A stretch of DNA of 15,561 nucleotides from Actinomycetes bacterium (GTDB lineage Bacteria > Actinomycetota > Actinomycetes > Propionibacteriales > Propionibacteriaceae). The notes below the pieces were generated by a model that saw only the letters and a list, made by a program, of their open reading frames with translations, made no database searches and had not been told where the DNA came from. The stretch covers positions 1 to 15,561 of the forward strand of contig JAEYNS010000267.1 in assembly GCA_023412435.1 (NCBI GenBank), given 5' to 3'. Shown here in pieces: positions 1-9,079 of this stretch (the stretch's first letter is position 1; every line of letters begins with the position of its first letter). The position numbers and the translations under genes were made by a program.

Positions 1-495
1 GCCGAGCAGCTGCTGGGCGAGGTGCGGGCCGGCACCTGGGCGATGGAGGCGTTGCGGATCGCTGCCGGGCAGCCCCGGATCTTCCTGGACACCGACGATC
101 GCACCATCCCGAACGAGCTCGCCAACCCCGACGGGAACCGGCTCGGCCCGGCCACTCACCTCGCCAAGGGTTGCTACCCCGGCCAGGAGACCGTCGCCCG
201 GATCTACAACCTCGGACGGCCGCCGCGCCGGCTCACCCTGCTGCACCTGGACGGCAGCGCGGAGGCGCTGCCGCCGGTCGGGGCCGCCGTGGTCAGCGAT
301 GGCCGGGTGGTCGGCCGGATGGGCAGCTCCGAGCGGCACTACGAGCTCGGCCCGATCGGGTTGGCGCTGCTGAAGCGGCAACTCCCGCTGGACGCCGAGC
401 TCGCGGTGGCCGGGATCGCGGCCGCCCAGGAGACGCTGGTCGACCCGGAGGCCGGACTTCACTGGCGACCCGAACCGGGGCTCGGCAGGCGATGA
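1..495 (+). CDS. ygfZ: YgfZ/GcvT-like folate-binding protein (C-terminal part, 5' end outside window)
   Basis: The reading frame is open from the first base, so the start lies upstream of the window; 164 residues of the C-terminal part are visible. The diagnostic YgfZ/CAF17 signature KGCYPGQE is at nt 166-189, preceded by a TIPNE segment and followed by ARIYNLGRPPRR, all typical of this family. YgfZ proteins are tetrahydrofolate-binding relatives of the glycine cleavage T-protein that support assembly or repair of some Fe-S enzymes, and the cysteine of the signature is the key residue. The C-terminal barrel (GPIGLALLKRQLPLDAEL) is intact. The stop TGA overlaps the next gene's ATG as ATGA, which implies translational coupling. 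Family assignment is firm; the physiological client in this organism is unknown. Confidence 0.93.
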   Translation, partial: AEQLLGEVRAGTWAMEALRIAAGQPRIFLDTDDRTIPNELANPDGNRLGPATHLAKGCYPGQETVARIYNLGRPPRRLTLLHLDGSAEALPPVGAAVVSDGRVVGRMGSSERHYELGPIGLALLKRQLPLDAELAVAGIAAAQETLVDPEAGLHWRPEPGLGRR

Positions 496-1262
496 GGCGC
501 GCGCTGAAGGCGGTCGGGCTGCTGCTGCTGGTGTCCCTCGCCTTCGGTGCCGGCTGGGCCTGGCCGATCCTGGTCCGTCCGGGGCTCGTGGTCGGTCAGG
601 ACGCGGTCACCGACACCGCCTCGGCGGAGGTCACGGTGGAGGTCGAGGACGCCGGCGGCCGCACCCTGGTCGCGCGTCCGCCCGCGTCGGTGACCGCGAC
701 CGACCTGCTCGTGGTGATCTACCCCGGCGGCCTCGTCCGGCCGCAGGCCTACGAGTGGCTGGCCCGCCGGCTGGCCGCCGCCGGCCACCTGACGGTGATC
801 CCCGAGTTCTCCTTCGACCTCGCGGTGACCGGCGTCGACCGGGCGGACACCCTGATCGCCCGGTTCGGCAGCGGCAGGCAGGTGGTGCTCGCCGGACACT
901 CCCTCGGCGGCGCGATGGCCGCGCAGTACACCGCCGCCCGGATCGCCGGGGGGTCGGACGCACCGGCAGGGCTGATCCTGATGGGCGCCTACCCGCCTTC
1001 TGGTTCTGACCTGTCGGGCGGCGACCTGCCGGTGCTGAGCCTGCTGGCCGAGCATGACGACGTGGTGGACGCCGCCGCTCTCGAGGCGGGCTGGGCGCTG
1101 CTGCCGCCGGACACCCGGCGCGTGGTGGTCACCGGCGCCGTCCACGCCTTCTTCGGACGCTACGGGCCGCAGGCCGGCGACGGCACGCCGACTGTGCCGC
1201 GAGTCGCGGCCGAGACGCAGATCAGCCAGGCCGTGGAGGAATTCCTTTCCGTGCTGGGGTAG
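492..1262 (+). CDS. Membrane-anchored alpha/beta hydrolase
   Basis: This is a 256-residue protein starting at the ATG that overlaps the upstream ygfZ stop. Residues 1-5 (MRRAL) are basic and are followed by a hydrophobic stretch to about residue 28, giving an uncleaved signal anchor or signal peptide that puts the enzyme outside the membrane. The nucleophile elbow GHSLGG is at 135-140 (Ser137). The acid is probably among Asp189, Asp190 or Asp193 in AEHDDVVD, and the catalytic His is His218 in GAVHAFF. The YPGG at 77-80 after the first core strand is a plausible oxyanion-hole segment. The overall pattern resembles the compact dienelactone-hydrolase-like/'alpha/beta hydrolase family 5' type. 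The substrate cannot be read from the sequence. An internal start was rejected because the anchor and the ATGA coupling both favour nt 492. The gene ends 9 bases from the convergent methyltransferase-fusion gene. Confidence 0.88.
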   Translation: MRRALKAVGLLLLVSLAFGAGWAWPILVRPGLVVGQDAVTDTASAEVTVEVEDAGGRTLVARPPASVTATDLLVVIYPGGLVRPQAYEWLARRLAAAGHLTVIPEFSFDLAVTGVDRADTLIARFGSGRQVVLAGHSLGGAMAAQYTAARIAGGSDAPAGLILMGAYPPSGSDLSGGDLPVLSLLAEHDDVVDAAALEAGWALLPPDTRRVVVTGAVHAFFGRYGPQAGDGTPTVPRVAAETQISQAVEEFLSVLG

Positions 1263-1271
1263 CCGCCGGGT

Positions 1272-2468
1272 TCAGCCGGGGCGCCGGGCGAGCAGATAGA
1301 GCCGCTCGGCCTGCGCCTCGTCCGGCAGCGGGGAGCGGACGTACCATTCCTCGACCGTCAGGCCGGCCGCGGCGACCGCCGCCACCACCTGGGACCTGTC
1401 GTGCAGCACGAACTCGACGTCGACGGCGACGCCGCACAGGTCGCGCACCTGCCGGACCTCGCTGCCGAGATGGACCGCCAGCGCGAGCACGCCGCCCGGC
1501 CGCAGCGTGGCGGTCACCGTCCGCAGCGTGTGGGACAGCTCGGACGGGGCGAGGTGGACGAAGCTGAACCAGGCCACGATCGCTCCCCAGGCTGCGGCGG
1601 TGCGGGGCCGCAGCAGTTGGTGGAACCGTCCGACCTGGAAGTCGAGATCGGGGAAGTTGAGCCGGGCCTGCTCCACCATCCCTGCCGAGGCGTCCAGCCC
1701 GTGCACCTCGAGCCCGAGGTCGGCGAGGAAGGCGGTCAGCTGGCCGGGGCCGCAGCCGAGGTCCATGACGGGGCCGCCGGCAAGGGCGCCGACCCGTTCC
1801 AGCAGCCAGACGTCGAAGGGCTTGCCGGTCAACTCGTCGAGCAGGGCGTCGGAGTAGGCCGCCGCAGCGGCGTCGTAGGTGGCGACGACGCGGGCGTCCC
1901 TGGCGTCGGGCCCGGCGGCGAGCACCGCCTCGAGGTCGGCCGGAGTCGCTGCGGGTGAGGGCAAGGGGGCGTCGCCGAGCAGATGGACCCAGCGACGGTC
2001 CTGGTGGCCGGGCTGCAACGGCAGTTCCGCCACCAGCGGCTCGTCGCGGGCAGCGAGCCCGGCCAGGCACGCGGAGACGGCGGTCCGGTCGGCGAACCCG
2101 TGCAGCCGCTCGGTGCGGGTCCGCAACTCGCCGGGGGTCTGCGGGCCGCGCAGCAGCAGCACGGTGAGCAGGGCGCGCTCGTCCTGGGCCAGGTCGAGCA
2201 CCTCGTCGAGCAGTTGGTGGTACTTGACGACGCGCGATCCGGCGCCGGCCCACACCAGACGCAGCAGGCCGCGGTCCTTCAGGGCGCGGGCGATGTCCTG
2301 CAGCTCGCGTTCGGAGTAGTCCACGACGGGCTCACGGCTCGAGGTCTGGTTGCAGGCGAGCCGCAGCGAGTTGAGGGTGAGGGGATAGCTGGCCGGGACC
2401 GTCTTCTGCTTCTCCAGCAGGCTGCCGAGAACGCGTTGCTCCTGCTGACTCAACACAGGCAAGGCCAT
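1272..2468 (-). CDS. YceH (DUF480) domain - SAM methyltransferase fusion protein
   Basis: This is a 398-residue two-domain protein. Residues 6-165 match the YceH/DUF480 family: SQQEQRVLGSLLEKQKT near the N-terminus, ACNQTSSREPV at 38-48, TPGELRTRTERLHGF at 111-125, then a LPLQPGHQDRRWVHLLG block. This is a winged-helix-like fold of unknown function. A linker at about 166-195 leads to a class I methyltransferase with motif I DLGCGPG at 236-242, an acidic motif II (HGLDAS, 256-261) and a LRPGGVL post-motif at 322-328. The methyl acceptor is unknown. Start choice: the frame stays open upstream, but the ATG at 2468 gives the canonical YceH N-terminus and sits 7 nt downstream of a TAGGCT -10 element with no Shine-Dalgarno, suggesting leaderless translation. 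YceH proteins such as the E. coli one are usually about 215 residues without the methyltransferase. Confidence 0.88.
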   Translation of the reverse strand: MALPVLSQQEQRVLGSLLEKQKTVPASYPLTLNSLRLACNQTSSREPVVDYSERELQDIARALKDRGLLRLVWAGAGSRVVKYHQLLDEVLDLAQDERALLTVLLLRGPQTPGELRTRTERLHGFADRTAVSACLAGLAARDEPLVAELPLQPGHQDRRWVHLLGDAPLPSPAATPADLEAVLAAGPDARDARVVATYDAAAAAYSDALLDELTGKPFDVWLLERVGALAGGPVMDLGCGPGQLTAFLADLGLEVHGLDASAGMVEQARLNFPDLDFQVGRFHQLLRPRTAAAWGAIVAWFSFVHLAPSELSHTLRTVTATLRPGGVLALAVHLGSEVRQVRDLCGVAVDVEFVLHDRSQVVAAVAAAGLTVEEWYVRSPLPDEAQAERLYLLARRPG

Positions 2469-2475
2469 GACTGAC

Positions 2476-2481
2476 AGCCTA
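2476..2481 (-). promoter_or_regulatory. Likely -10 element of a leaderless promoter (YceH-methyltransferase gene)
   Basis: Read on the minus strand this is TAGGCT, fitting the actinobacterial TANNNT -10 pattern, exactly 7 nt before the ATG. Transcription would start at or next to the start codon. No Shine-Dalgarno sequence and no clear -35 are visible. The same hexamer with the same 7-nt spacing precedes the GTPase gene at 11019. Confidence 0.5.
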
Positions 2482-2544
2482 GTGTGGCGCCCGGCCGCTG
2501 CCGGACGCGGTCCGGGCGCTTGTGTTGAGGACTTGCGTTGCCCG

Positions 2545-2550
2545 TACACT
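2545..2550 (+). promoter_or_regulatory. Possible -10 element for the riboswitch-terC transcript
   Basis: TACACT fits TANNNT and would place the transcription start near 2557, at the 5' edge of the predicted riboswitch. No ideal -35 is present: TTGAGG at 2525-2530 gives a 14-nt spacer and TTGTGT at 2520-2525 gives 19. The position relative to the aptamer is the main support. Confidence 0.45.
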
Positions 2551-2554
2551 CTTC

Positions 2555-2656
2555 ACTTGAGGGGAGTACTTCCCAAGTCGTCTGCGGTCAATCCGGACCT
2601 GCGCAGGTCCTCGTAGGCGCGCCCGTGAGGGTGAAGCAGACCTCAGGACGTGAGGT
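2555..2656 (+). promoter_or_regulatory. yybP-ykoY family manganese riboswitch upstream of TerC-family gene
   Basis: The leader contains both conserved internal-loop segments of the yybP-ykoY (Mn2+) riboswitch as I recall them: GGGGAGTA at 2561-2568 on the 5' side and GCAGACCT at 2636-2643 on the 3' side. They are bracketed by a P1 helix, CTTGAGG (2556-2562) with CCTCAGG (2641-2647). Further helices are TCTGC (2581-2585) with GCAGA (2636-2640) and an internal hairpin, GGACCT/AGGTCC around a GCGC loop (2595-2610). A GGTCAATCC segment lies at the base of that hairpin. The class is known to bind Mn2+ and to control TerC/Alx, MntP and related exporters, so the gene context fits well. The 3' strand of P1 can instead pair with the ribosome-binding site (see the hairpin at 2640-2656), suggesting translational ON control by Mn2+. 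No intrinsic terminator is visible. Confidence 0.85.
2640..2656 (+). promoter_or_regulatory. Shine-Dalgarno-sequestering hairpin (riboswitch expression platform)
   Basis: ACCTCA (2640-2645) and TGAGGT (2651-2656) form a perfect 6-bp inverted repeat around the loop GGACG. The 3' arm holds the GAGG ribosome-binding site (2652-2655) that lies 9 nt before the GTG start at 2665. The 5' arm is the same stretch that forms the 3' side of riboswitch helix P1, so the two pairings exclude each other. The mechanism is inferred from complementarity only. Confidence 0.65.
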
Positions 2657-2664
2657 GTACCCCT

Positions 2665-3708
2665 GTGCAAGGAATCGGCTCCCCCCTGTTGTGGGCGATC
2701 AGCATCGCCGCCGTGCTGCTCATGTTCGGCGTGGACTTCCTGCTGACCCGCCGGCCGCATGAAGTGTCCCTGCGGGAGGCGATCGGCTGGTCGGCCTTCT
2801 ACATAGCCCTGCCGCTGGCCTTCGGGGTCTGGGTGTGGCAGGCGTTCGGGTCCGAGCGCGGGATCGAGTTCTACGCCGGCTACCTGGTGGAGAAGTCGCT
2901 CAGCGTCGACAACCTGTTCGTCTTCATGCTGCTGATGGCGTCCTTCGCCGTGCCACGCGAACTGCAGCAGCGCGTCCTGCTGATCGGCGTCGGCGGGGCG
3001 CTCGTGCTGCGCGGCGTCTTCATTGCGCTCGGTGCCGTGCTGATCTCGTCCTTCGCGTGGGCCTTCCTGCTCTTCGGCGCCATCCTGTTGGCGACCGCGG
3101 TGAAGGTGCTGCGGGACGCGATGAGCCCGGCCAGCCACGAGGTGGAGATCGGCTCGCTGCGGATCGTCCGGCTGGTTCGCAGGTTCTGGCCGGTCACCGA
3201 CGGCTACCGCGGTACCCGGATGACGGTGGTCGAGGACGGCCGCCGCGCGATCACCCCGCTCGCGCTGGCCACGCTGGCGATCCTCGCCACCGACGTGGTC
3301 TTCGCCGTCGATTCCGTCCCCGCGGTGTACGGCATCACCGGCGACCCCTACCTGGTCTTCATCACCAACGCCTTCGCCCTGCTCGGCCTGCGGGCGCTCT
3401 ACTTCGTGCTGGCCGGCGCGCTGGGGGCGCTGGTGCACCTGGGCTACGGCCTGGCGGCGATCCTCGCCTTCATCGGGGCGAAGCTCGTCCTGCACTGGGC
3501 GCACGGGGTGTGGCCGTGGGTGCCGGAGGTACCCACGCTGTTCTCGCTGGGGGTGATCGTCGGGATCCTCGCGATCGTCACCACCACGAGCCTGCTCTCG
3601 AACCGCCGTCAACGCCGAAGGCTCGCCCGAGCCGGAGGAGCGGGTGACCAGGCACAGGTCAGCCCGCCGACAGACGCAGCGCCTCCGTCAGACAGAGTTC
3701 GTAGCTGA
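2665..3708 (+). CDS. TerC/Alx-family integral membrane metal (Mn2+) exporter
   Basis: This is a 347-residue multi-pass protein of the TerC family. Hallmarks are EKSLSVDNLFVF at 76-87 and the second, inverted-repeat-like copy ATDVVFAVDSVPAVYGI at 208-224; their conserved acidic residues (Asp82, Asp210, Asp216) are thought to lie in the ion path. Hydrophobic segments are spread over about 6-26, 42-60, 82-98, 104-122, 126-148, 196-218, 230-250, 256-278 and 291-312. Members such as E. coli Alx and Bacillus MeeF/MeeY act in Mn2+ efflux, and the Mn2+ riboswitch in the leader supports that role. GTG 2665 is preferred because GAGG (2652-2655) is 9 nt upstream; GTG 2650 is possible but has poor spacing. 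The last 50 bases overlap the 3' end of the convergent membrane gene, and the tail (about 313-347) is hydrophilic and probably not conserved. Confidence 0.92.
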   Translation: MQGIGSPLLWAISIAAVLLMFGVDFLLTRRPHEVSLREAIGWSAFYIALPLAFGVWVWQAFGSERGIEFYAGYLVEKSLSVDNLFVFMLLMASFAVPRELQQRVLLIGVGGALVLRGVFIALGAVLISSFAWAFLLFGAILLATAVKVLRDAMSPASHEVEIGSLRIVRLVRRFWPVTDGYRGTRMTVVEDGRRAITPLALATLAILATDVVFAVDSVPAVYGITGDPYLVFITNAFALLGLRALYFVLAGALGALVHLGYGLAAILAFIGAKLVLHWAHGVWPWVPEVPTLFSLGVIVGILAIVTTTSLLSNRRQRRRLARAGGAGDQAQVSPPTDAAPPSDRVRS

Positions 3709-5557
3709 TGTCCTGACGGACGCGGGCGCCGACCTGGACCCACCGACCGCCGGTCCACACCAGGACATGGGCCCCCGGCAGCAGCCGCAGCTCCGCCAGC
3801 CCGGCGAAAGACCGGCCCACCGCCACCGCCGCGCGTGCGAACCGGTCCCACCGCGCCGCCACTTCGGCGGCGGGGTACGGCCCGACCACCAGCAGCAGTC
3901 GGGCGGGCTCGAGCCGGTTCGCCGCGTTCTGCAGCTCCCACGCCAGGCCCGGGTTCATCGAGTCGGGGGTGCACAGGAAGACCGCGATTCCCGACTCACC
4001 CATCAGCTCGTCCACCCGGGAGCGCCACTCGTCGTTGGCCAGCGACTCCTTCGCCGCGCCGAGGCTCGGCAACCGCATCCCCGGAGGGTTCACCGCGATC
4101 AGCGGGCCGTGGCCCGCCAGGATATCGGCCAGGACCTCCTCGAAGCGCCGACCGCGGCCCAGCCGCAGCAGGCTGGGCAGCGCGCTGTGGCGCGGGTGGA
4201 GGGCGGGCAGCCGGGTGGCGTCGTCCCCGAACGAGCGCAGCAGCAGCAGCGGCGGGAGCGGGTCAGCGGCGCGCAGCTCGACGATCGAGGGCGCCACCAG
4301 CCGCCGTCCGAGGTGGTTGATCCCGACGGCCAGCAGCACCACGGGCACCACAGTGCCGATCGCGAGCGGTCCGATGGCCCACCAGGTGGCCTCGCCGGTG
4401 ATCGCGGCGAGCATCCCCAGCGCCAGCGCGGCCACCTGCCCGCTCGACGGGCCGAGGACGCCGATGGCCGCCACGGCAGGCGCAGGGGAGCCGGGACCGA
4501 GGGTGACGACCGCCACCGCAAGCAGCCCGACCAGCAGCCACGCCGCGACCACCAGCAGGCGGGCACCAGCCACCAGCCCCTCGCCGACCCCCCGGCGGAC
4601 ACTCCGGGTCCGGGCGACAGCGGGCGGCGGACGCCGACCCAGCCACCGCTTCACCGTGCGGTCCGCCCACCATGCGACGACGCCGAACGCCAGGCCGCCG
4701 CCGACGTACAGCGCGGCACCCACCCGGTTCCACTCGTCGTCGGTGGGCACCAGTCCGACAGGGGTGAGGACGACTGCGGTGACGATGGCGAACGAGCGGG
4801 CCCGGGTCAGCCAGGTCACCCGGTCCCCCGCAGCGGTGAGGTCGAGCCACCCCGGCCGGTCCGCCACTGCAGGCAGCCGTTCCGCGCGCAGCCGCTGCGC
4901 AAGTCGGACGGCGCCCACCACGACCAGCAGTGCGACCAGGATGCTGAAACCAAGACGGAGCGCCTCGGTGGTGACGTCGCCGTCGGCCGGCTCCGCCGGT
5001 GAGGATCTTCCCGGCAGGCCGTAGATCACGTCGAACACCACGGAGTCGTTCCAGAAGTCGCAGTCCCACGTCAGACGACAGGTGGTCGTCACCTCGATCA
5101 GGCTCGAATTCTGCACCCAGGCCCGACCGAGTCGGTCCGCGGTCTGCCAGCGCCAGACCTGCTCACGTTCGTCGGGGGTGAGCGGCCCGGGTGCGGCGAG
5201 ACGATCGAGGGCGCCGAAAGCGGCGCTCTCAAGCACGCATTGGGTCAGCCGGACCGAGGTGTAGGCGATCTCGTCGACTGTCCAGGTGGTCGTGGCGACC
5301 GCGGGGCAGCCCGGGTCGTCAAGCGTTCCCCACTCGGTCTGCGGGACGAGCTCACCGGGCACGTCCAGCCCGCCGGGCGCCGCTGCGGCGGTCAGCCGTC
5401 CGAGGTGGCGGGGATCCAGCAGGTCCGGCGCGCTCACCTGCAGTAGGCCGGCTGCGGAGGCCAGCAAACCCACGAGCGCGGCGCCGCCGCCGACCATCAG
5501 GCTCGCGGCGCTGATCGCAACGACCAGTGCCCGTCGGGAGAAGCTGCCGCGCCCCAT
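3659..5557 (-). CDS. Multi-pass membrane protein with TIR-like cytosolic C-terminal domain (function unknown)
   Basis: This 632-residue protein belongs to no family I can name with certainty. A first membrane segment (about 9-39) is followed by roughly 160 residues outside the membrane with four cysteines (84, 107, 160, 166), which could form two disulfides. More membrane segments lie near 201-219, 255-271, 279-297, 331-353 and 393-413, with a weak hydrophobic stretch at 375-386. The soluble C-terminus (about 430-632) has a TIR-like layout: LLLLRSFGDDATRL (437-450) resembles TIR box 1, and IAVFLCTPDSMNPGLAWELQ (524-543) resembles the strand C/helix C region, placing Glu541 where NAD-cleaving TIR enzymes have their catalytic Glu. 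Between them is PPGMRLPSLGAAKESL followed by a DEW motif (509-511). The gene starts 24 nt after typA on the same strand, so it is probably co-transcribed; the Shine-Dalgarno is weak. The TIR link is inference. Confidence 0.8.
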   Translation of the reverse strand: MGRGSFSRRALVVAISAASLMVGGGAALVGLLASAAGLLQVSAPDLLDPRHLGRLTAAAAPGGLDVPGELVPQTEWGTLDDPGCPAVATTTWTVDEIAYTSVRLTQCVLESAAFGALDRLAAPGPLTPDEREQVWRWQTADRLGRAWVQNSSLIEVTTTCRLTWDCDFWNDSVVFDVIYGLPGRSSPAEPADGDVTTEALRLGFSILVALLVVVGAVRLAQRLRAERLPAVADRPGWLDLTAAGDRVTWLTRARSFAIVTAVVLTPVGLVPTDDEWNRVGAALYVGGGLAFGVVAWWADRTVKRWLGRRPPPAVARTRSVRRGVGEGLVAGARLLVVAAWLLVGLLAVAVVTLGPGSPAPAVAAIGVLGPSSGQVAALALGMLAAITGEATWWAIGPLAIGTVVPVVLLAVGINHLGRRLVAPSIVELRAADPLPPLLLLRSFGDDATRLPALHPRHSALPSLLRLGRGRRFEEVLADILAGHGPLIAVNPPGMRLPSLGAAKESLANDEWRSRVDELMGESGIAVFLCTPDSMNPGLAWELQNAANRLEPARLLLVVGPYPAAEVAARWDRFARAAVAVGRSFAGLAELRLLPGAHVLVWTGGRWVQVGARVRQDISYELCLTEALRLSAG

Positions 5558-5581
5558 GGCCGGGTTGTCCGGCTCGTCCTG

Positions 5582-7444
<1,863 letters not shown>

Positions 7445-7475
7445 GCGGGCTCCGGATCTGTAGACAACCTTCCAG

Positions 7476-7481
7476 ATTCTA
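7476..7481 (-). promoter_or_regulatory. Possible -10 element for typA
   Basis: Read on the minus strand this is TAGAAT, a good TANNNT match, 31 nt upstream of the typA ATG. It leaves room for a short leader that contains the GGAG ribosome-binding site. The -35 region is not recognisable. It suggests typA can be expressed independently of the permease gene that ends 69 nt upstream. Confidence 0.45.
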
Positions 7482-7513
7482 CTGCAGCCTGGCGGGAGGT
7501 CCCTCCGGGGTGG

Positions 7514-9079
7514 CTAGCGAAGGTCGTCGGGCCGGATCGGGTCGTGGCTCTCGCGGACCGCCTTCTCGACCTCGGGGTGGACCATGCCGTCCTGCATCGC
7601 CTGCAGCATGTCCGGACGGATCGGGGTCCCGGTCTGCAGCCGGGAGTGCCACCGCGAGTAGCCGAAGAACAGCAGGAAGCCGATCGCCAGCCAGACCAGG
7701 AACCGCAGCCAGGTCTCCACCGACAGGTTCAGCATCAGGTAGGTGCAGATCAGCGCCGAGGCGAGCGGCAGCCACGGTGAGAACGGGACCCGGAACGTGC
7801 GCTTGAGGTCGGGCCGCTTGCGTCGCAGCACGATCACCCCGATGGAGACCATCACGAAGGCCGACAGGGTGCCGATGTTGACCATCTCCTCCAGCACCCC
7901 GACCGGGGTGAAGCCGGCGAAGATCGCCACCGCGCCGGTCACGATGATGGTGATCAGCCACGGCGTGCGGAACCTGGGGTGCACCTTGGCCAAGCCCATC
8001 GGCAGCAGCGCGTCGCGTGACATGGCGAAGATCAGCCGGGTGGCACCGATCAGCAGGGTCAGCACGACGGTGATCAGGCCCGCTACCGCGCCGGCAGCGA
8101 TCACGGTGGCCATCCACTCCTGGCCGTGATGGGCGAAGGCGTTCGCCAGCGCCGCCGTCGGGTCGAGTTCGTCATAGGAGACCATGCCGGTCACGACGAG
8201 GGCCACCGAACAGTAGAGGACGGTGCAGATGGCCAGCGAGGCGATGATGCCGATCGGGAGGTCGCGCTGCGGGTTCCTGGTCTCCTCCGCCGTCGTGGCG
8301 ACCACGTCGAAGCCGATATAGGCGAAGAACACCAGGGCAGCACCGGCGAGCAGCCCGCTCACGCCGAACGCCGTCGGGGTGGCGCCGCTGAAGAACTGCA
8401 GCAGCGGTTGCGTCAACCACGACGTGGCTCCGCCCGAGGGCGCCGACGGCGGGATAAAGGGGGAGTAGTTCGCCGGGTCGATGAAGCCGATGCCCGCCAC
8501 GATCACGAACAGCACGATGAACAGCTTCAGCGCTACCAGAACCAGGTTCACCCGCAGCGATTCCTTGATGCCGACGGTGACCAGCACCCCCAGGCCGATC
8601 ACCAGGACGACGGCTGGCACGTCGATCACCCCGCCGTAGCTGAACTCCGGCGGCAGGACGATCCCGAGCCGCTCCAGGAACACTCCGAGGTAGGCGCTCC
8701 AGCCCTGGGCGACCACCGACGCCCCGAGGAACATCTCAAGGATCAGGTCCCAGCCGATGATCCAGGCGAAGATCTCGCCCAGCGAGGCGTACGAGAAGGT
8801 GTACGCCGAGCCGGAGACCGGCACGGTGGACGCGAACTCGGCGTAGCACATGGCCGCCAGGGCGCAGGCCAGGGCGGCGATCACGAAGCTGATCACGATG
8901 GACGGACCCGCCACCTGGTGCGCCGCCCGTCCGGTGAGGGTGAAGATCCCGGCGCCGATCACCACGCCCACCCCGAAGACGGTGAGGTCGAGGGCGGTCA
9001 GGGACTTCTTGAGCTGGTACTCGGGCTCATCGGTGTCGGCGATCGACTGCTCGATGGACTTGGTGCGAAGCAGGCTCAT
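7514..9079 (-). CDS. APC-superfamily amino-acid permease (cationic amino acid transporter/YfnA-like)
   Basis: This is a 521-residue protein with about 12 hydrophobic segments. The APC transmembrane-1 signature GVGVVIGAGIFTLTG lies at 36-50, after an amphipathic N-terminus containing YQLKKSLTALDLTVFG that is typical of the CAT/YfnA branch. The middle signature AYIGFDVVATTAEETRNPQR is at 253-272, and the late block LRRKRPDLKRTFRVPFSPWL at 418-437 is also characteristic of CAT-type importers. It would import amino acids at the cytoplasmic membrane; the exact substrate is not readable. The ATG at 9079 is backed by GGAAG about 8 nt upstream (9088-9092 on the plus strand). The hydrophilic tail (about 480-521) is longer than needed for transport. 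It is transcribed divergently from the Yip1-like gene. Confidence 0.92.
   Translation of the reverse strand: MSLLRTKSIEQSIADTDEPEYQLKKSLTALDLTVFGVGVVIGAGIFTLTGRAAHQVAGPSIVISFVIAALACALAAMCYAEFASTVPVSGSAYTFSYASLGEIFAWIIGWDLILEMFLGASVVAQGWSAYLGVFLERLGIVLPPEFSYGGVIDVPAVVLVIGLGVLVTVGIKESLRVNLVLVALKLFIVLFVIVAGIGFIDPANYSPFIPPSAPSGGATSWLTQPLLQFFSGATPTAFGVSGLLAGAALVFFAYIGFDVVATTAEETRNPQRDLPIGIIASLAICTVLYCSVALVVTGMVSYDELDPTAALANAFAHHGQEWMATVIAAGAVAGLITVVLTLLIGATRLIFAMSRDALLPMGLAKVHPRFRTPWLITIIVTGAVAIFAGFTPVGVLEEMVNIGTLSAFVMVSIGVIVLRRKRPDLKRTFRVPFSPWLPLASALICTYLMLNLSVETWLRFLVWLAIGFLLFFGYSRWHSRLQTGTPIRPDMLQAMQDGMVHPEVEKAVRESHDPIRPDDLR

Noticed and set aside
2595..2610. Perfect palindrome GGACCTGCGCAGGTCC as a repressor operator
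   Set aside because: It lies inside the predicted riboswitch where a hairpin arm is expected, so RNA structure accounts for it.
3644..5002. Plus-strand open frame of about 450 codons opposite the TIR-like membrane gene
   Set aside because: The minus strand shows clear transmembrane and domain structure; the plus-strand product is Q, R, P and H-rich without hydrophobic periodicity.
5531..5557. Twin-arginine (Tat) signal in the membrane protein (SRRAL near residues 7-11)
   Set aside because: The following hydrophobic stretch is long and part of a multi-pass protein, there is no cleavage site, and the consensus phenylalanine is missing. A signal anchor explains it better.
7491..7510. GGAGG/CCTCC inverted repeat between permease and typA as a terminator
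   Set aside because: The loop would be only two bases, the stem is short and there is no T-run.
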